From JAZDDE01 sp039714435 (GTDB taxonomy: Bacteria > Gemmatimonadota > Gemmatimonadetes > Palauibacterales > Palauibacteraceae), in NCBI GenBank assembly GCA_039714435.1, contig JBDLJJ010000001.1, positions 5,253 to 69,252 of the forward strand: a stretch of 64,000 nucleotides of DNA. Direction: 5' to 3'. The notes under the pieces are model-generated. The model was given only the letters and a program-made list of their open reading frames with translations, was not told the origin of the DNA and did not search any database. Shown here piece after piece: positions 1 to 8,910 of the stretch (position 1 is the first letter of the stretch; the number at the start of each line of letters is the position of its first letter). Both the position numbers and the translations under genes were made by a program.

Positions 1-1324
1 GTAATCCGAGCACGTCCGTCAACGTGGTGACGAAAGGAGAAGACGCCACGGCCGGGTCGACGTCCATGCTTTCCAGCATGATCGGAATAAAGGCCCCCAG
101 GAAGGACGCTATGATCAGGCTTCCCCACATGGCGAAAAGCACCACCAGCCCGAACTGAACCCCCGAAACCTGCGGCAGCAGAAAGCCGAGGAGAGCAGCC
201 GCGACGCCCACAACCAGGCCGTTGACGAACCCGACGGTCAACTCTTTACTGAGTACCTGCAGGCGCTCCGAAAGTGTCTCATTGGAGAGCGCTATACGAC
301 GAATGGTAACAGCGAGAGTCTGAGTCCCCGCGTTGCCTCCCACGCCCGCGATGACGGGAATTGCCGCCGCCAGAATGACGAATTTCTGGATCGTGGCCTC
401 GAAAGCCACGACTACGGAGGCGGCCAGGGCCGCCGTGACGAGGCTGGTCAGGAGCCAGGGCAGACGGCTCCGTATCGCATCGGTGGTGGAGCCGCGAAGC
501 TCTTCTTCTTCCGATACAGCCGCAAAGCGCAGGATATCCTCGGTCGTCTCGGCCTCCAGCACATCGATCACATCGTCGAACGTGACCCGGCCCACCAGCC
601 TTCCTGACGAGTCCACCACCCCGATGGAAGCCAGATTGTACTTGGAGAGAATGCGGCCGACCTCTTCCTGATCGGTATCGACATGCACTACCGCGGGCGC
701 TTCCTCCAGCAGCTCTGAGACGGGGGCGTCCGGATCACCGATCACCAGGTTCTGGAGTGATACGACTCCGCTCAGGTGATGGCGGGCGTCTACCAGAAAG
801 ATCGTATAGAAATCGTCAGCCTCGCTGGCCTGGCGCCGAACCGCCTCGATCGCCTCACCCGTCGTCAGGTCGGCGGAAACCGCCACGATCTCACGGGTCA
901 TGATCCCGCCGGCCGTGTCTTCGGCGTAGTGCAGCAGGCGCTCGATATCGCTCGCTTCCGACTCCGACACTTGAGCCAGGATGCGGGCCTGCTCAGCCGG
1001 ATCCAGCTCTCCGATCAAGTCGGCGGCATCGTCATCCGCCATGTCCTCGACGATCTCGCCGATGCGCTCCGGATCCAGCTGGGCCAGCAGCTCGGCGGGA
1101 TGCTCTGCCTCATCGACTTCGGGCAGCACGTCAGCCGCCACGTCGGCCGGAAGCAGCTCCAGAAACGCTACGCGCCGCTCCTCGTCTAGATCCTCGAGCA
1201 GTTCGGCGACGTCACTCGGATGGAGCCCTTCCAGAAGCTCACGCAGTTCGTCCAGCGGGCCTGACTCCAGCAGCCCCCGCACCCTGTCCTGTATTTCGAA
1301 CAGGCGGTCAGCCGAGTCGCTCAC
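1..1324 (-). CDS. mgtE: Magnesium transporter MgtE (3' end cut by window edge)
   Basis: Homodimeric inner-membrane Mg2+ channel gated by its cytoplasmic domain. About 441 residues are visible: an acidic MgtE N-terminal domain (about 1-130, with ELLEDLDEERR), two CBS domains (about 135-255) and the start of the membrane part. The transmembrane part holds the selectivity-filter signature PVIAGVGGNAGTQ and the conserved ASSPFVTTLTDVLG near the C-terminus, so only a few tens of residues at most are missing. The GTG start at 1324 overlaps the stop of the upstream DUF502 gene by 4 bp (GTGA), which fixes the start and implies translational coupling. Last visible gene of the aspS-phoH-HD-ybeY-DUF502-mgtE run. 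Identification is secure from the filter motif. Confidence 0.95.
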   Translation of the reverse strand, partial: MSDSADRLFEIQDRVRGLLESGPLDELRELLEGLHPSDVAELLEDLDEERRVAFLELLPADVAADVLPEVDEAEHPAELLAQLDPERIGEIVEDMADDDAADLIGELDPAEQARILAQVSESEASDIERLLHYAEDTAGGIMTREIVAVSADLTTGEAIEAVRRQASEADDFYTIFLVDARHHLSGVVSLQNLVIGDPDAPVSELLEEAPAVVHVDTDQEEVGRILSKYNLASIGVVDSSGRLVGRVTFDDVIDVLEAETTEDILRFAAVSEEEELRGSTTDAIRSRLPWLLTSLVTAALAASVVVAFEATIQKFVILAAAIPVIAGVGGNAGTQTLAVTIRRIALSNETLSERLQVLSKELTVGFVNGLVVGVAAALLGFLLPQVSGVQFGLVVLFAMWGSLIIASFLGAFIPIMLESMDVDPAVASSPFVTTLTDVLGL

Positions 1325-1941
1325 GCCGATTCCTCATCGTCCTGGCCGGGAACCGCCACGCCGACCGACAGCACCATCTTCACTCCCTCTTCGACGCTCA
1401 TCTCCAGACGCTGAACGTCGGCGCGCGGCACGAACAGCAGATAGCCCGACGTCGGATTGGGCGCGGTAGGCAGAAACACGCCTATGGTCGGAGAGCCGAC
1501 GAACTGCTCAACTTCGTCAGGCGCATGGGCTGTCTCGAACACGAGCGCAAACGAGCCGGCCTTGGGATACTCGATCAAGCCCACGGCGCGGAACAATTTT
1601 TCGTCCCGGTCGAGCACGGCGCGAACTATCTGGGAGGAGCCGCTGTGGATCTTGCTGGCGAACGGGACTCGGTCCAGCACGGAGTTCCAGGCCCACAGCG
1701 CCCGGCGGCCAAGTGTTTTCTGTGATATCCAGCCCACACTGACCACGATCGTCAGCAGAACAACGAGCCCCAGCCCAGGGAATGTGCGGCCCGTCAGAAT
1801 AGCCAGGTACCTGCCCAGAATCGGATCCAGCTGCTCGAACAGCCAGACCAGAATGCCGGCCGTCACGCCGATGGGAGCGATCACGATGAGCCCGGTAATC
1901 AGATACCGGCGCAGGCGCTGCATCAGCTTGGAACGAGTCAT
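1321..1941 (-). CDS. DUF502 family membrane protein
   Basis: A 206-residue protein of the DUF502 family, whose biochemical role is not established. It has two hydrophobic segments (about residues 12-34 and 54-74) joined by a short loop. A conserved soluble region follows, with the family-like stretches VPFASKIHSGSSQIV, FRAVGLIEYPKAGSFALVFET and GVFLPTAPNPTSGYLLFVP. Length is normal for the family. It starts 9 bp after the ybeY stop and overlaps the mgtE start by 4 bp, so it is in the same transcription unit. No signal peptide cleavage site is apparent; it is probably an inner-membrane protein with a cytoplasmic domain. Confidence 0.85.
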   Translation of the reverse strand: MTRSKLMQRLRRYLITGLIVIAPIGVTAGILVWLFEQLDPILGRYLAILTGRTFPGLGLVVLLTIVVSVGWISQKTLGRRALWAWNSVLDRVPFASKIHSGSSQIVRAVLDRDEKLFRAVGLIEYPKAGSFALVFETAHAPDEVEQFVGSPTIGVFLPTAPNPTSGYLLFVPRADVQRLEMSVEEGVKMVLSVGVAVPGQDDEESA

Positions 1942-1950
1942 TCGTTCAGC

Positions 1951-2406
1951 CTAGCTGCGGCCGAGGCTCCTTAGCAACCGCTCCTGGAGGCGAAACATGT
2001 CCGATTCTTCGCGCCGTTCGTCCGGGTGGTCGAGCCCGAGAGCGTGTAGCGTTCCGTGGATCACTACGCGCAGAGCTTCCTCTCGATGTGGTACGCCGTG
2101 AGCGATCGAGTTGCGGCGCACCTCCTCCGGGGACAGGTAAACATCGCCTATCAAGCCAGCGTCATCACCGAGGGAAAAAGACAGGACGTCGGTCGGGTGG
2201 TCGCGGCCCAGGAAGCGGACATTCATCTCCTGGATCTCCGCCTCGGTGAGAAGGGTTATCGACAGTTCTCCCCCCAGGTCCGGAGCTACCGCCGCGAGGG
2301 CCACGCCAGCCGCCCGCTCGATTTCCTCTCGCCATTCACTCCAGTCGGGCCACTCGCCGATTCGGTTGAGGCTCACCTCGACCATTGGCCCTGGCTCGGG
2401 CGTCAT
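1951..2406 (-). CDS. ybeY: Endoribonuclease YbeY (rRNA maturation factor)
   Basis: Single-strand-specific metal-dependent endoribonuclease acting in 16S rRNA 3'-end maturation and 70S ribosome quality control. The 151-residue protein has the zinc-binding signature HGTLHALGLDH, with the three histidines at about 117, 121 and 127, and the conserved upstream segment NVRFLGRDHPTDVLSF. Length matches the family. It lies directly after the 7TM-HD phosphohydrolase gene (5 bp gap) and downstream of phoH, the widely conserved phoH-HD-ybeY arrangement, which supports the call. A second in-frame ATG (residue 8) is an alternative start. Confidence 0.95.
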   Translation of the reverse strand: MTPEPGPMVEVSLNRIGEWPDWSEWREEIERAAGVALAAVAPDLGGELSITLLTEAEIQEMNVRFLGRDHPTDVLSFSLGDDAGLIGDVYLSPEEVRRNSIAHGVPHREEALRVVIHGTLHALGLDHPDERREESDMFRLQERLLRSLGRS

Positions 2407-2411
2407 GCCAC

Positions 2412-4691
2412 TCAGGCGCTGACCTTTCCGTCCGTGACGGCTTCCCCGATCGGCTGACTGTCACCAATCCCGTTGCCTGCTGTCACGCCGCCCGGATAAT
2501 CGATACGGCGGTGGTAGAGTCCGGTGAGGATACGGTCGAACTGAACCTTCACTTTCTCCAGATCCGCCAGCGTGAGAGGACAGTCGTCCAGTTGCCGGGC
2601 CCGAATCCTCTCGTCCACGATGTGGTCGATCAGCTCCCGGATGCTCTCCGGGTTCGGGTCGCCGAGCACCCTCGAAGATGACTCCACTCCGTCGGCCAGC
2701 ATCACGATCGCCGTCTCTCGACTCTGCGGCCTCGGACCCGCGTAGGCGAAGTCGCCGGGATCCAGATCTACCGCCCCTTCTTCGCGGGCCCTGTCGAGAA
2801 AGTATTCGATGGCCATCGTGCCATGGTGTTCCCTGATAAAGCACTGGATGGTCTGCGGCAGCCGGCGCTCGGACGCCAGCCGCACACCCTCACTGACGTG
2901 ATCGCGGATGATCTCGGCGCTCCTGGCGGGCGGCAGCCGGTCGTGCGGATTTCGGCCGGAAGGTTGGTTCTCCACAAAGAAATGCGGCTGTACCATCTTT
3001 CCGATGTCATGATAGTAGGATCCGACCCGAGCCAGGACCGGATTCGCCCCGATTGCGACGCAGGCGGCCTCAGCCAGGTTAGCCACATTGATGGAGTGAG
3101 CGTGCGTGCCGGGAGCCTTCAGAGACAGGTCACGCAGAAGAGGCCCGTTGAGATCCGACAGCTCCAGCAGGGTCTGGTCCGTGGTCCGCCCGGTGAGGCG
3201 CTCCAGAAGCGGTAGAGCTGCGCCCATCGCCAGCGCCGTGCACAGGGTGGCGTTGATGCTGCCCCAGAGGAACGTCTGCCACACCGTGGACAGCGGAAGC
3301 GGACGAATGCCGGCGATGGCCGCTCCCGCCAGCAGGTAGGCAACAGAAATACCGGCGATCACGAACCACCCCTGCGCGCGCCGCCGCATGCCGCGCGCGC
3401 CGATCGTAGCCGCGCCGCCGCCGGCGATCATGAGCAGCGCCACGTCGAGGCCGAAGAAGGCCATCTGTCCGGCTACCAGCGCCGCCGCAAACATTACGAC
3501 GACAAGAGCTACGAGGCCGTCGTACAGGATGCCGATGTTGAGAGCCAGGAAAGCGATCGGAATCAATGCCTGGCTGGCCGAGCCCGCCGCGATAAGGCTC
3601 GCCACTACGAGCACGAAGACGAGATGAGCCATCACGATCGTCACTGCCCGTACGTCGCGATACATCTCGGGCCGGAAGAACAGCAGAACGAGCGCCACGC
3701 CACCGACCAGGAGCAGACCGTAAAGGACACTTCCGGCCAGCGCGGCCGCTCCGCCCGCTCCGCTGGCTATCCCGCGCTGGACGAGCTCGTTGTTGTAGGC
3801 CCGCAGGCGCTCCGCTTCGGGGCGCCCGACCCTCTCGTGCGCGGAGATAAGGCGTTCACCTTCGAGGAAGAACCCGGCCGTCGTATCCACCGCGGCCCTG
3901 GCTTCGGCGCGGGCCATTTCGGTGGCGCTGCCATCGTGAACAAGGCTCGGCTGCGCGAACCTTACCAGCAGGTTCTGGTACAGCCTGAAGACATCCGCCC
4001 CGGCCGAACTGGGAGCCAGCGCCGCAGCGGCCTGGAAGAACTGCCCCACCGTTACGACCGAGTCACGATCCACCATCAGATCGGCGTCGCGCGTCTTGAC
4101 CACGATGCGGCTGGTCGTAAGCCCCTGCATGTCGAGCCCTGGCGCCACCCCGGAGGGGAGCATGGACTCGTACGCCGAAGTGAGCGCCTGCCTCAGTTCG
4201 GCGCTGCTGGCCTCATCGGCCAGGTAGGATAGCTGCGCCGCCGTCGTTCCCATTCCGAGAGACCTGAGGTAGCGCTGGATTCCGGCTGAATCCTGATCGC
4301 CCGCGGCGGCGGCCGCTTCGCTCAGCGAGGCGAAAAAATCGTCCGTGCGGGCCACCGCGGTATCCACCGCGGCCGTGTCGAGCACGAAAACGGGCGGTAC
4401 GCTGTGCGCCGCCTCGTCTCGCTCCACTTTCAGCCTGCCGGGAGACTTGGGAACTACGAAATCGAACGAGGCGATCACATCTTCCGCTGCGACCATTCCT
4501 TCCTGCAGAGCTACCGCATCCGGAACCGGAACGCGCGGAAACAGCATCGGCATTAGCAGCGCGACCCCGACGACCAGGAGTATGCGATAGCCGTGATGGA
4601 TCACACGAGCCGGCACCGAGTCACCCGGAGACCTGCTCAAGGCCCGAAACGCCTGGCGCACAGCGGCCAGCGCCGACTCCACTCTTCCCAC
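2412..4691 (-). CDS. 7TM-HD family phosphohydrolase (PgpH-like)
   Basis: Membrane-anchored HD-domain phosphohydrolase; characterised relatives (Listeria PgpH) hydrolyse cyclic di-AMP. The 759 residues are ordered as one N-terminal membrane helix (about 36-52), a large extracytoplasmic 7TMR-HDED domain (about 60-310), a block of about seven transmembrane helices (about 315-495) and a cytoplasmic HD domain. The HD domain shows HAHSINVANLAEAA (about 530-543), SYYHDIGK with the HD pair at 561-562, and a following IREHHGT. It begins with a GTG that shares one base with the phoH stop (TAGTG). The c-di-AMP substrate is inferred from the family; no c-di-AMP synthase gene is in the window. Confidence 0.9.
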   Translation of the reverse strand: MGRVESALAAVRQAFRALSRSPGDSVPARVIHHGYRILLVVGVALLMPMLFPRVPVPDAVALQEGMVAAEDVIASFDFVVPKSPGRLKVERDEAAHSVPPVFVLDTAAVDTAVARTDDFFASLSEAAAAAGDQDSAGIQRYLRSLGMGTTAAQLSYLADEASSAELRQALTSAYESMLPSGVAPGLDMQGLTTSRIVVKTRDADLMVDRDSVVTVGQFFQAAAALAPSSAGADVFRLYQNLLVRFAQPSLVHDGSATEMARAEARAAVDTTAGFFLEGERLISAHERVGRPEAERLRAYNNELVQRGIASGAGGAAALAGSVLYGLLLVGGVALVLLFFRPEMYRDVRAVTIVMAHLVFVLVVASLIAAGSASQALIPIAFLALNIGILYDGLVALVVVMFAAALVAGQMAFFGLDVALLMIAGGGAATIGARGMRRRAQGWFVIAGISVAYLLAGAAIAGIRPLPLSTVWQTFLWGSINATLCTALAMGAALPLLERLTGRTTDQTLLELSDLNGPLLRDLSLKAPGTHAHSINVANLAEAACVAIGANPVLARVGSYYHDIGKMVQPHFFVENQPSGRNPHDRLPPARSAEIIRDHVSEGVRLASERRLPQTIQCFIREHHGTMAIEYFLDRAREEGAVDLDPGDFAYAGPRPQSRETAIVMLADGVESSSRVLGDPNPESIRELIDHIVDERIRARQLDDCPLTLADLEKVKVQFDRILTGLYHRRIDYPGGVTAGNGIGDSQPIGEAVTDGKVSA

Positions 4692-5713
4692 TACCCTTCG
4701 TCTCCGTGTTCGGCGTAGGCCCGGATGATGTCCTTGACGAGACGGTGGCGAACCACGTCGTGCTCGCTCAGGTACACAAATTCGATGCCTTCAACGGCCG
4801 GAAGGATGCCCTCGATCTCCAGCAGGCCGGAATCCTCCGGACGCGGCAGGTCGATCTGCGTCTTGTCGCCGGTGATAACCGTGCGGGAATTCGTGCCGAG
4901 CCTGGTCAGGAACATCTTCATCTGCGCCGTGGTGGCGTTCTGCGCCTCATCCAGGATCAGGAACGCGTCTGACAGGGTCCGGCCTCTCATGTAGGCCAGG
5001 GGCGCTATCTCGATCGTGTTGTCGTCGATCGCCCGCTGCAGCCGGTCTGCCGGGAGCATGTCCTGGAGAGCATCGTACAGGGGACGAAGATACGGATCGA
5101 CCTTTTCCCGTATGTCTCCGGGAAGGAATCCCAGGGCCTCACCAGCTTCGACAGCCGGCCGGGTCAAAATGATCCGGCTGACCCGTTTCCGGACGAGAGA
5201 GTCCAGCGCCATCGCGACTCCGAGGTACGTCTTCCCCGTGCCGGCCGGGCCGATTCCAACCGCAATGTCATTGTCCCGAATGGCCTTCAAATACAGGCCC
5301 TGCCCGGCCGACCGAGGCCGAATCGATCGCCGTGCGCCCGGCAGCGTGACCGCCACCTCTTCGTCCGCCGCTTCGGCGGAGGTGGACTCGCCGCCTTCGG
5401 CCGCGCCCGCGCCGTCCTCGGATTGTGCCTCCGCCAGAAAGCGCTCCACATCTCCCGGGCCGAACGGCCGCTCCAGGCGGGCGAGCTTGATCATGCGCTG
5501 CGCCACCGGCGTGCAGCGTTCGACCGACTCGGGCGAGCCCGACAGAATGAGGTGATCGCGCCTCATGATGACGCGGCAGTCGCCCAGCTTGGCCAGCGCC
5601 TTGAGATTGACGTCGTTCACGCCCGCTAGCATAAGCTCGTCGGCTCCCTCACTGGGCAGACTGTGCTGGACCGCCGTTGTTTCCTGTGTCTGGCCGGTTG
5701 CCTTGCCGCTCAT
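4691..5713 (-). CDS. phoH: PhoH family ATPase/RNA-associated protein
   Basis: PhoH-like (YbeZ type) cytoplasmic P-loop ATPase, a partner of YbeY in RNA metabolism in studied bacteria. The 340 residues begin with a KH-like N-terminal region (about 25-80), followed by a low-complexity acidic linker (about 95-122). The ATPase core has Walker A GPAGTGKT (155-162), TRPAVEAGEALGFLPGD, the Walker B-like LILDEAQN (253-260) and RTVITGDKTQIDLP. The ATG overlaps the aspS stop by 4 bp (ATGA). Position between aspS and the HD-ybeY pair is the usual context. Confidence 0.95.
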   Translation of the reverse strand: MSGKATGQTQETTAVQHSLPSEGADELMLAGVNDVNLKALAKLGDCRVIMRRDHLILSGSPESVERCTPVAQRMIKLARLERPFGPGDVERFLAEAQSEDGAGAAEGGESTSAEAADEEVAVTLPGARRSIRPRSAGQGLYLKAIRDNDIAVGIGPAGTGKTYLGVAMALDSLVRKRVSRIILTRPAVEAGEALGFLPGDIREKVDPYLRPLYDALQDMLPADRLQRAIDDNTIEIAPLAYMRGRTLSDAFLILDEAQNATTAQMKMFLTRLGTNSRTVITGDKTQIDLPRPEDSGLLEIEGILPAVEGIEFVYLSEHDVVRHRLVKDIIRAYAEHGDEG

Positions 5714-7572
5714 TCGGCCTGCCTGAGCCGAAGCCCGAGCTCGGCCAGGCCCGCATCGTCGACCGGCGACGGGGAGCCCTCCATGAGCCCGCGGGCAGCC
5801 GATGTCTTGGGGAAGGCGATCACCTCCCGAATCGAGTCGGCCCCGACGAGAAGAGTGACCAGGCGATCCAGCCCCATACCGAATCCGCCATGGGGCGGCA
5901 CTCCGTGCTGAAAGGAATCCAGCAGGAATCCGAAGCGCTCCTGAATCTGCTCTTCAGACATTCCGAGAGTTCTGAAAATCGTCGTCTGAAGCTCAGGGTC
6001 ATGACAGCGAATGCTCCCGCTCACCAACTCCACGCCGTTGACGACGAGGTCGTAGGCGTGCGACAGGTTCTCGTATGGCTCCTCCGAGATTCGACTCGGG
6101 GTCGGGTCCAGTGGCATACAGAAGGGGTTGTGGCTGTAGGTGGGCAGACCCGTTTCGGGATCCGGTTCGAATAGCGGAAATCTGGTGATCCAGGCGCACT
6201 CGAAGCCCTCAGCTACCGCGCCGAGCAGCTGGGCCGCGTGCCGCCGCAGAACGTCCAGGGCCGGGCCCGTCTCGGAGTCCGGACCCGCTACGAGGAAGAG
6301 AAGATCCCCTTCGTCCACCCCGTGCTCATTCCGCAGCTTCTCGCCCAGTGCTTCATCGACGAACTTGGCCGGAGCTCCAGACCAGGCATCTGGATTCCGC
6401 TTCAGCCACATGGCGCCCTTGGCTCCCGCGGACTGCGCCATCTCGTTCGCCTCGTCCAGCTGGCGCCTCGACAGAGCTGCTCCTCCGGGTATTCGCAGAC
6501 CCCGAATTCGTCCGCCCGACGCGCTCGCCGATTCGAAAATTCCGAAGCCGATGCCGGTCAGACAGTCTGTCAGGTCCTGGATTCGCCACGAAATGCGCAG
6601 GTCGGGTTTGTCGGACCCGAAGAACTCCATGGCGTTGGCGTAGGTCAGGCGCCGGAAGGGCAGATCCAGCTCGACCTGCACGGTCTCCCGAAACACGCGA
6701 TCCAGCATCTTCTCACACACAGCGAACACGTCCTGTTCCTCGACGAAGGACATTTCGAGGTCGATCTGAGTGTGCTCCGGTTGCCGGTCGGCACGCAGAT
6801 CTTCGTCCCGTAGGCAGCGCGCCAGCTGGTAATACCGATCGAAACCGGCCGCCATCAAGAGCTGCTTGTAAATCTGCGGAGACTGGGGCAGCGCGTAGAA
6901 CTCGCCCGGGTGGACACGGCTCGGGACCAGATAGTCGCGGGCTCCCTCAGGCGTTCGGCGAGTCAGAAACGGCGTCTCAACCTCCAGGAACCCCTCTTCG
7001 TTGAGGGCGGCCCGGGCGGCGGTGACGGCGCGGTGGCGGATCTCGAAGTTGCGCAGCATGTCCGGCCGGCGAAGGTCCAGAACCCTGTGGCGCAGCCGCA
7101 GCTCCTCGGAGGGAAGCTCCTCCTCCGGGGGTACGGCTACCAGTATGGGCAGCGGAGCGGCCCGCGACAGCAGCTCCAGAGACTCCACCTGGATTTCCAC
7201 GGCTCCGGTACTCATGTCGGTGTTGACCATCTCGGGCGGACGCGCACGCACGACACCGCTCACGACGACGACGTCTTCGGGCCCTAGTTTGCCCGCCAGG
7301 GCCAGTGCTTGCTCGTTCGTCCAATCGGGCCGAAACGAGAGCTGCACCAGGCCGGCCCGGTCTCTCAGATCGATGAAGAAAAGGCCACCCAGATCGCGTC
7401 TGCGATGAACCCAGCCCGCGACTCGAACGGTGCGGTCGGTCCAAGAAGCGTCGAGATCTCCACACGGCGAGTCGCGCAGGGCGGTCGCCAGTGAAGTCGC
7501 AGCGCTGGGCGCGGCTGGAGAAACGGTTTCAGTCAAAGTGGATTGATCCTCCTGGAGCGCACGGTCTGCCAT
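5710..7572 (-). CDS. aspS: Aspartate--tRNA ligase
   Basis: Class II aminoacyl-tRNA synthetase charging tRNA-Asp. It shows an N-terminal OB-fold anticodon-binding domain (VRVAGWVHRRRDLGGLFFIDLRD), motif 2 around RCLRDEDLRADRQPEHTQ, the bacterial GAD insertion domain and motif 3 GFGMGLDRLVTLL near the C-terminus. Its length of about 620 residues is slightly long for the family because of an alanine/serine-rich N-terminal extension of about 40 residues. I chose the ATG at 7572 over the in-frame TTG at 7581, but the true start may lie further in. First gene of a six-gene minus-strand unit. A separate asnS gene is present at 49164-50456, so asparagine can be charged directly. Confidence 0.93.
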   Translation of the reverse strand: MADRALQEDQSTLTETVSPAAPSAATSLATALRDSPCGDLDASWTDRTVRVAGWVHRRRDLGGLFFIDLRDRAGLVQLSFRPDWTNEQALALAGKLGPEDVVVVSGVVRARPPEMVNTDMSTGAVEIQVESLELLSRAAPLPILVAVPPEEELPSEELRLRHRVLDLRRPDMLRNFEIRHRAVTAARAALNEEGFLEVETPFLTRRTPEGARDYLVPSRVHPGEFYALPQSPQIYKQLLMAAGFDRYYQLARCLRDEDLRADRQPEHTQIDLEMSFVEEQDVFAVCEKMLDRVFRETVQVELDLPFRRLTYANAMEFFGSDKPDLRISWRIQDLTDCLTGIGFGIFESASASGGRIRGLRIPGGAALSRRQLDEANEMAQSAGAKGAMWLKRNPDAWSGAPAKFVDEALGEKLRNEHGVDEGDLLFLVAGPDSETGPALDVLRRHAAQLLGAVAEGFECAWITRFPLFEPDPETGLPTYSHNPFCMPLDPTPSRISEEPYENLSHAYDLVVNGVELVSGSIRCHDPELQTTIFRTLGMSEEQIQERFGFLLDSFQHGVPPHGGFGMGLDRLVTLLVGADSIREVIAFPKTSAARGLMEGSPSPVDDAGLAELGLRLRQAE

Positions 7573-7688
7573 GCCTGACAAGTGGGGTGATCTGGATCCC
7601 GTGCGTGGTGCATTATCGGCCGCCCAAGATACCCCGGCCCTTGCGGGCCAGCAAGCAACACGGCAGCGTTCGAGCCCTAGTTTCCGGG

Positions 7689-7694
7689 TATATT
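7689..7694 (+). promoter_or_regulatory. Candidate extended -10 element of rlmN
   Basis: The sequence GGGTATATT ends in the -10-like hexamer TATATT at 7689-7694, 46 bp before the rlmN ATG, in the 168-bp gap between the divergent aspS and rlmN. No good -35 hexamer lies at 16-18 bp spacing, so recognition would depend on the extended -10. The same GGGTATA core occurs before lexA and alr. Confidence 0.35.
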
Positions 7695-7740
7695 CTCCGT
7701 TCGCGGCGGGCCGTTTGTGGCCGCCCGCTCAAAGGGCCAT

Positions 7741-8802
7741 ATGACGCTACAGCCTCTTCTGGACATGTCTCCGTCGGACGCCGAGCAGTCGCTGACGGAC
7801 TTCCTGGCGGCACGTGGCGAGGAGCCATATCGGGCCCGGCAGATCCTGTCATGGGTTTATGAGCACAGAGCGACCTCATTCGCGGATATGAGTTCGCTGC
7901 CCGCCCCGGTCAGAACCGCGCTAGCGGACGAATACTCGTTGACACTTCTGAGCGAAGCCTTTTCAGCCAGATCCAGAGACGGGACACTGAAGCACCTGTG
8001 GGCCCTGGACGACGGCGAGCAGGTGGAGTCGGTGTTAATCCCCGTGGAAGGACGCGTCACGCTGTGTATTTCCTCGCAGGTGGGCTGCGCGCTGGGCTGT
8101 GGGTTCTGCGCCACCGGTATGTTCGGTTTTCGGCGGCAGCTCAGTGCTGCCGAGATCGCGGCCCAGTTTCGAGAGGCCGACGGAGCTTCACGGCGGGCCT
8201 TCGGCCGGCCCGTATCGAATCTCGTCTACATGGGAATGGGCGAGCCTTTCGCCAACGCGGACGCGGTCTTCACGTCGCTGTCCGTGATTCACGGCGGTTT
8301 CGGCTTCGGAGCCCGCCGAATCACAGTGTCCACCGTAGGCCTGATCCCCGGAATTCGGCGCCTGGCCGCCCGCCCGGAAGCGTTTCGGCTGGCGGTTTCT
8401 CTGCACGCGCCAAACCATGAGCTGCGGATGACGCTTGTCCCCATCGAGCAGCGCTACCCCCTGCCGGAGCTGTTCGAGGCGCTGCGGGACTACCAGAAGA
8501 TCAAGAATAGGCGAATCACATTCGAGTACACCCTGATCGAAGGGATCAACGACTCGGTCGAGCTGGCGGACCAGCTGGCCGATATTTCCACTGGCCTGGA
8601 CGTATTCGTTAACCTGATTCCGCTCAACCCGGTCCCGGGAATCGATTTGCGCCCCAGCCCGAGGCGGCAGGTGGACAAGTTTCGTATGGCTCTCGAGGCG
8701 CGCGGAATTCCGGCCGCCGTGCGCCAGCCACGGGGACGGGATATCGCCGCGGCCTGCGGTCAGCTTCGACTTGAGCGCGACGCGGCGGCTACGTCTCGGT
8801 AG
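7741..8802 (+). CDS. rlmN: Dual-specificity RNA methyltransferase RlmN
   Basis: Radical SAM enzyme making 2-methyladenosine at A2503 of 23S rRNA and at A37 of some tRNAs. The 353 residues show the radical SAM cysteines in CALGCGFC (C116, C120, C123), NLVYMGMGEP, RRITVSTVGL, the SLHAPNHELR segment and the C-terminal methyl-carrier cysteine in RGRDIAAACGQL (C339). The gene is therefore complete and probably active. The ATG at 7741 follows AGGG at short spacing and matches the family's N-terminus better than the upstream in-frame GTG at 7717. A diverged fragment matching codons 281-320 lies 1.5 kb downstream, beyond the Fic gene. Confidence 0.95.
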   Translation: MTLQPLLDMSPSDAEQSLTDFLAARGEEPYRARQILSWVYEHRATSFADMSSLPAPVRTALADEYSLTLLSEAFSARSRDGTLKHLWALDDGEQVESVLIPVEGRVTLCISSQVGCALGCGFCATGMFGFRRQLSAAEIAAQFREADGASRRAFGRPVSNLVYMGMGEPFANADAVFTSLSVIHGGFGFGARRITVSTVGLIPGIRRLAARPEAFRLAVSLHAPNHELRMTLVPIEQRYPLPELFEALRDYQKIKNRRITFEYTLIEGINDSVELADQLADISTGLDVFVNLIPLNPVPGIDLRPSPRRQVDKFRMALEARGIPAAVRQPRGRDIAAACGQLRLERDAAATSR

Positions 8803-8863
8803 GGGGTGGTTTGCCAAGAGGTCGTGTCGGCCTATTGCTATCCTGACCCAAAACGCGATCTTG

Positions 8864-8888
8864 GTTCAGTTTAATTCATAAGTTGAAC
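8864..8888. promoter_or_regulatory. AT-rich dyad upstream of the Fic gene (candidate operator)
   Basis: A 25-bp imperfect inverted repeat with outer arms GTTCA (8864-8868) and TGAAC (8884-8888) and inner matches TTA/TAA. It sits in an AT-rich patch unlike the surrounding GC-rich DNA, 22 bp before the Fic ATG. Because the Fic protein appears to end in a winged-helix-like region, autoregulation through this site is plausible but unproven. Confidence 0.35.
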
Positions 8889-8910
8889 TATAGAGACTGT
8901 CGGGATCAGA

